Shown here: in pieces, positions 5,746-6,175 of the stretch
Layout of the letters: each line of letters begins with the position of its first letter
Position numbering within the stretch: the stretch's first letter is position 1
Origin: JBEINZ01 sp040377825
Lineage (GTDB): Bacteria > Pseudomonadota > Alphaproteobacteria > Rhizobiales > Ancalomicrobiaceae
Reading direction: 5' to 3'
Assembly: GCA_040377825.1 (NCBI GenBank)
Contig: JBEINZ010000192.1
Span: forward strand, 1 to 6,175
DNA: 6,175 nt
The notes under the pieces: generated by a model
What the model was told of the DNA's origin: nothing
Seen by the model: the letters and a program-made list of their open reading frames with translations, nothing else
Database searches by the model: none
Position numbers and translations under genes: made by a program

Positions 5746-6175
5746 TCAGTCCTTGTGCGGTTTTTCACCGGCATGTTCTGCCTCGGGCGCCTTGAAGAAA
5801 TCAGCCACCGCAGCGTTCTCGCCGCTTGCCTCGTCGGTCAGGATGAAGCGGATCGGCGTCGAATGCTCGCGCTCGCGGCTAGGGGGAGCCGTCAGGCTAA
5901 CCCGGAATTCGCGGGTCTGATCAGGCTCCACGCGAATGACCAGGGCTCCCGCCGCGCGATGGGTTTCGCCGACGACATCAAGCCGCGCATTCGGCCCGAC
6001 CCCTTCCACCGCAAGGCGAAAATCACGGGTGTCTCGGGCCTTATTAAGCACCCGAATCGTGTAGCCGTTTCGTACAGAACCATCTGAATTCATTACGAAA
6101 ATCGGGTTTCTATCATGCAGCGCGTTTAGCCCCAAAGTGGCTCGGGAGGCAAGCGTTGTCAGCATGATCGCGCCA
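5746..6175 (-). CDS. ccoG: CcoG (FixG) C-terminal part, 5' end outside window
   Basis: Only the last 142 residues are present; the reading frame continues past the right edge, so the ATG at 6165 is internal. The visible part starts with IMLTTLASRATLGLNALHDRNPIFV, the end of the last membrane span and the conserved ATLGL...HDRNP segment, followed by SDGSVRNGYTIRVLNK and a beta-rich FixG C-terminal (immunoglobulin-like) domain ending in a charged tail. CcoG is a membrane polyferredoxin reported to reduce Cu(II) to Cu(I) for cbb3 oxidase assembly; the iron-sulfur cysteine motifs would lie in the missing part and cannot be checked here. The stop (5748-5746) is followed within 10 bases by the FNR/FixK box that separates it from ccoH. 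Confidence 0.93.
   Translation of the reverse strand, partial: GAIMLTTLASRATLGLNALHDRNPIFVMNSDGSVRNGYTIRVLNKARDTRDFRLAVEGVGPNARLDVVGETHRAAGALVIRVEPDQTREFRVSLTAPPSREREHSTPIRFILTDEASGENAAVADFFKAPEAEHAGEKPHKD

Overview
This window looks like a piece of an alphaproteobacterial chromosome, most plausibly Hyphomicrobiales (Rhizobiales). The grounds are a C4-pathway 5-aminolevulinate synthase (hemA) of alphaproteobacterial type, next to a cbb3 cytochrome oxidase maturation cluster in the order ccoG-ccoH-ccoI-ccoS (fixGHIS in rhizobia). The genes are G+C-rich. The species cannot be fixed from the sequence alone.

Layout. Positions 1-371 are visibly A+T-rich, with no convincing complete gene and several inverted repeats. 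Positions 372-893 (minus) encode a stand-alone CheY-like receiver protein with a TTG start and a strong Shine-Dalgarno. Positions 894-1268 are a divergent intergenic region with regulatory-looking repeats, including an FNR/FixK-like box whose spacing to a -10-like hexamer fits an activated promoter for hemA. Positions 1269-2555 (plus) are hemA. Two bases later the convergent cco operon ends. Read on the minus strand from the right edge, it contains the 3' end of ccoG (5746-6175, cut by the window), ccoH (5128-5658), ccoI (2716-5082) and ccoS (2558-2719). ccoI and ccoS overlap by 4 bases. No rRNA, tRNA, CRISPR array or transposase gene was seen.

How the genes fit together. CcoG, H, I and S build the cbb3 oxidase used at low oxygen. 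CcoI supplies copper, CcoG handles copper redox state, CcoH helps assemble the complex, and CcoS is needed for cofactor insertion. That oxidase also needs several b- and c-type hemes, and hemA makes the first committed heme precursor. The adjacency therefore makes a coherent low-oxygen respiration block. A perfect FNR/FixK palindrome between ccoG and ccoH, and a weaker one upstream of hemA, suggest shared oxygen control (inference).

Most notable observation. A 58-base imperfect palindrome lies inside the ccoI coding sequence and adds roughly 20 residues in frame to the ATPase nucleotide-binding domain. It looks like a small palindromic repeat that inserted into a gene and was tolerated as protein. 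The other points of interest are regulatory. I see no clear evidence of an entirely new multi-gene system.
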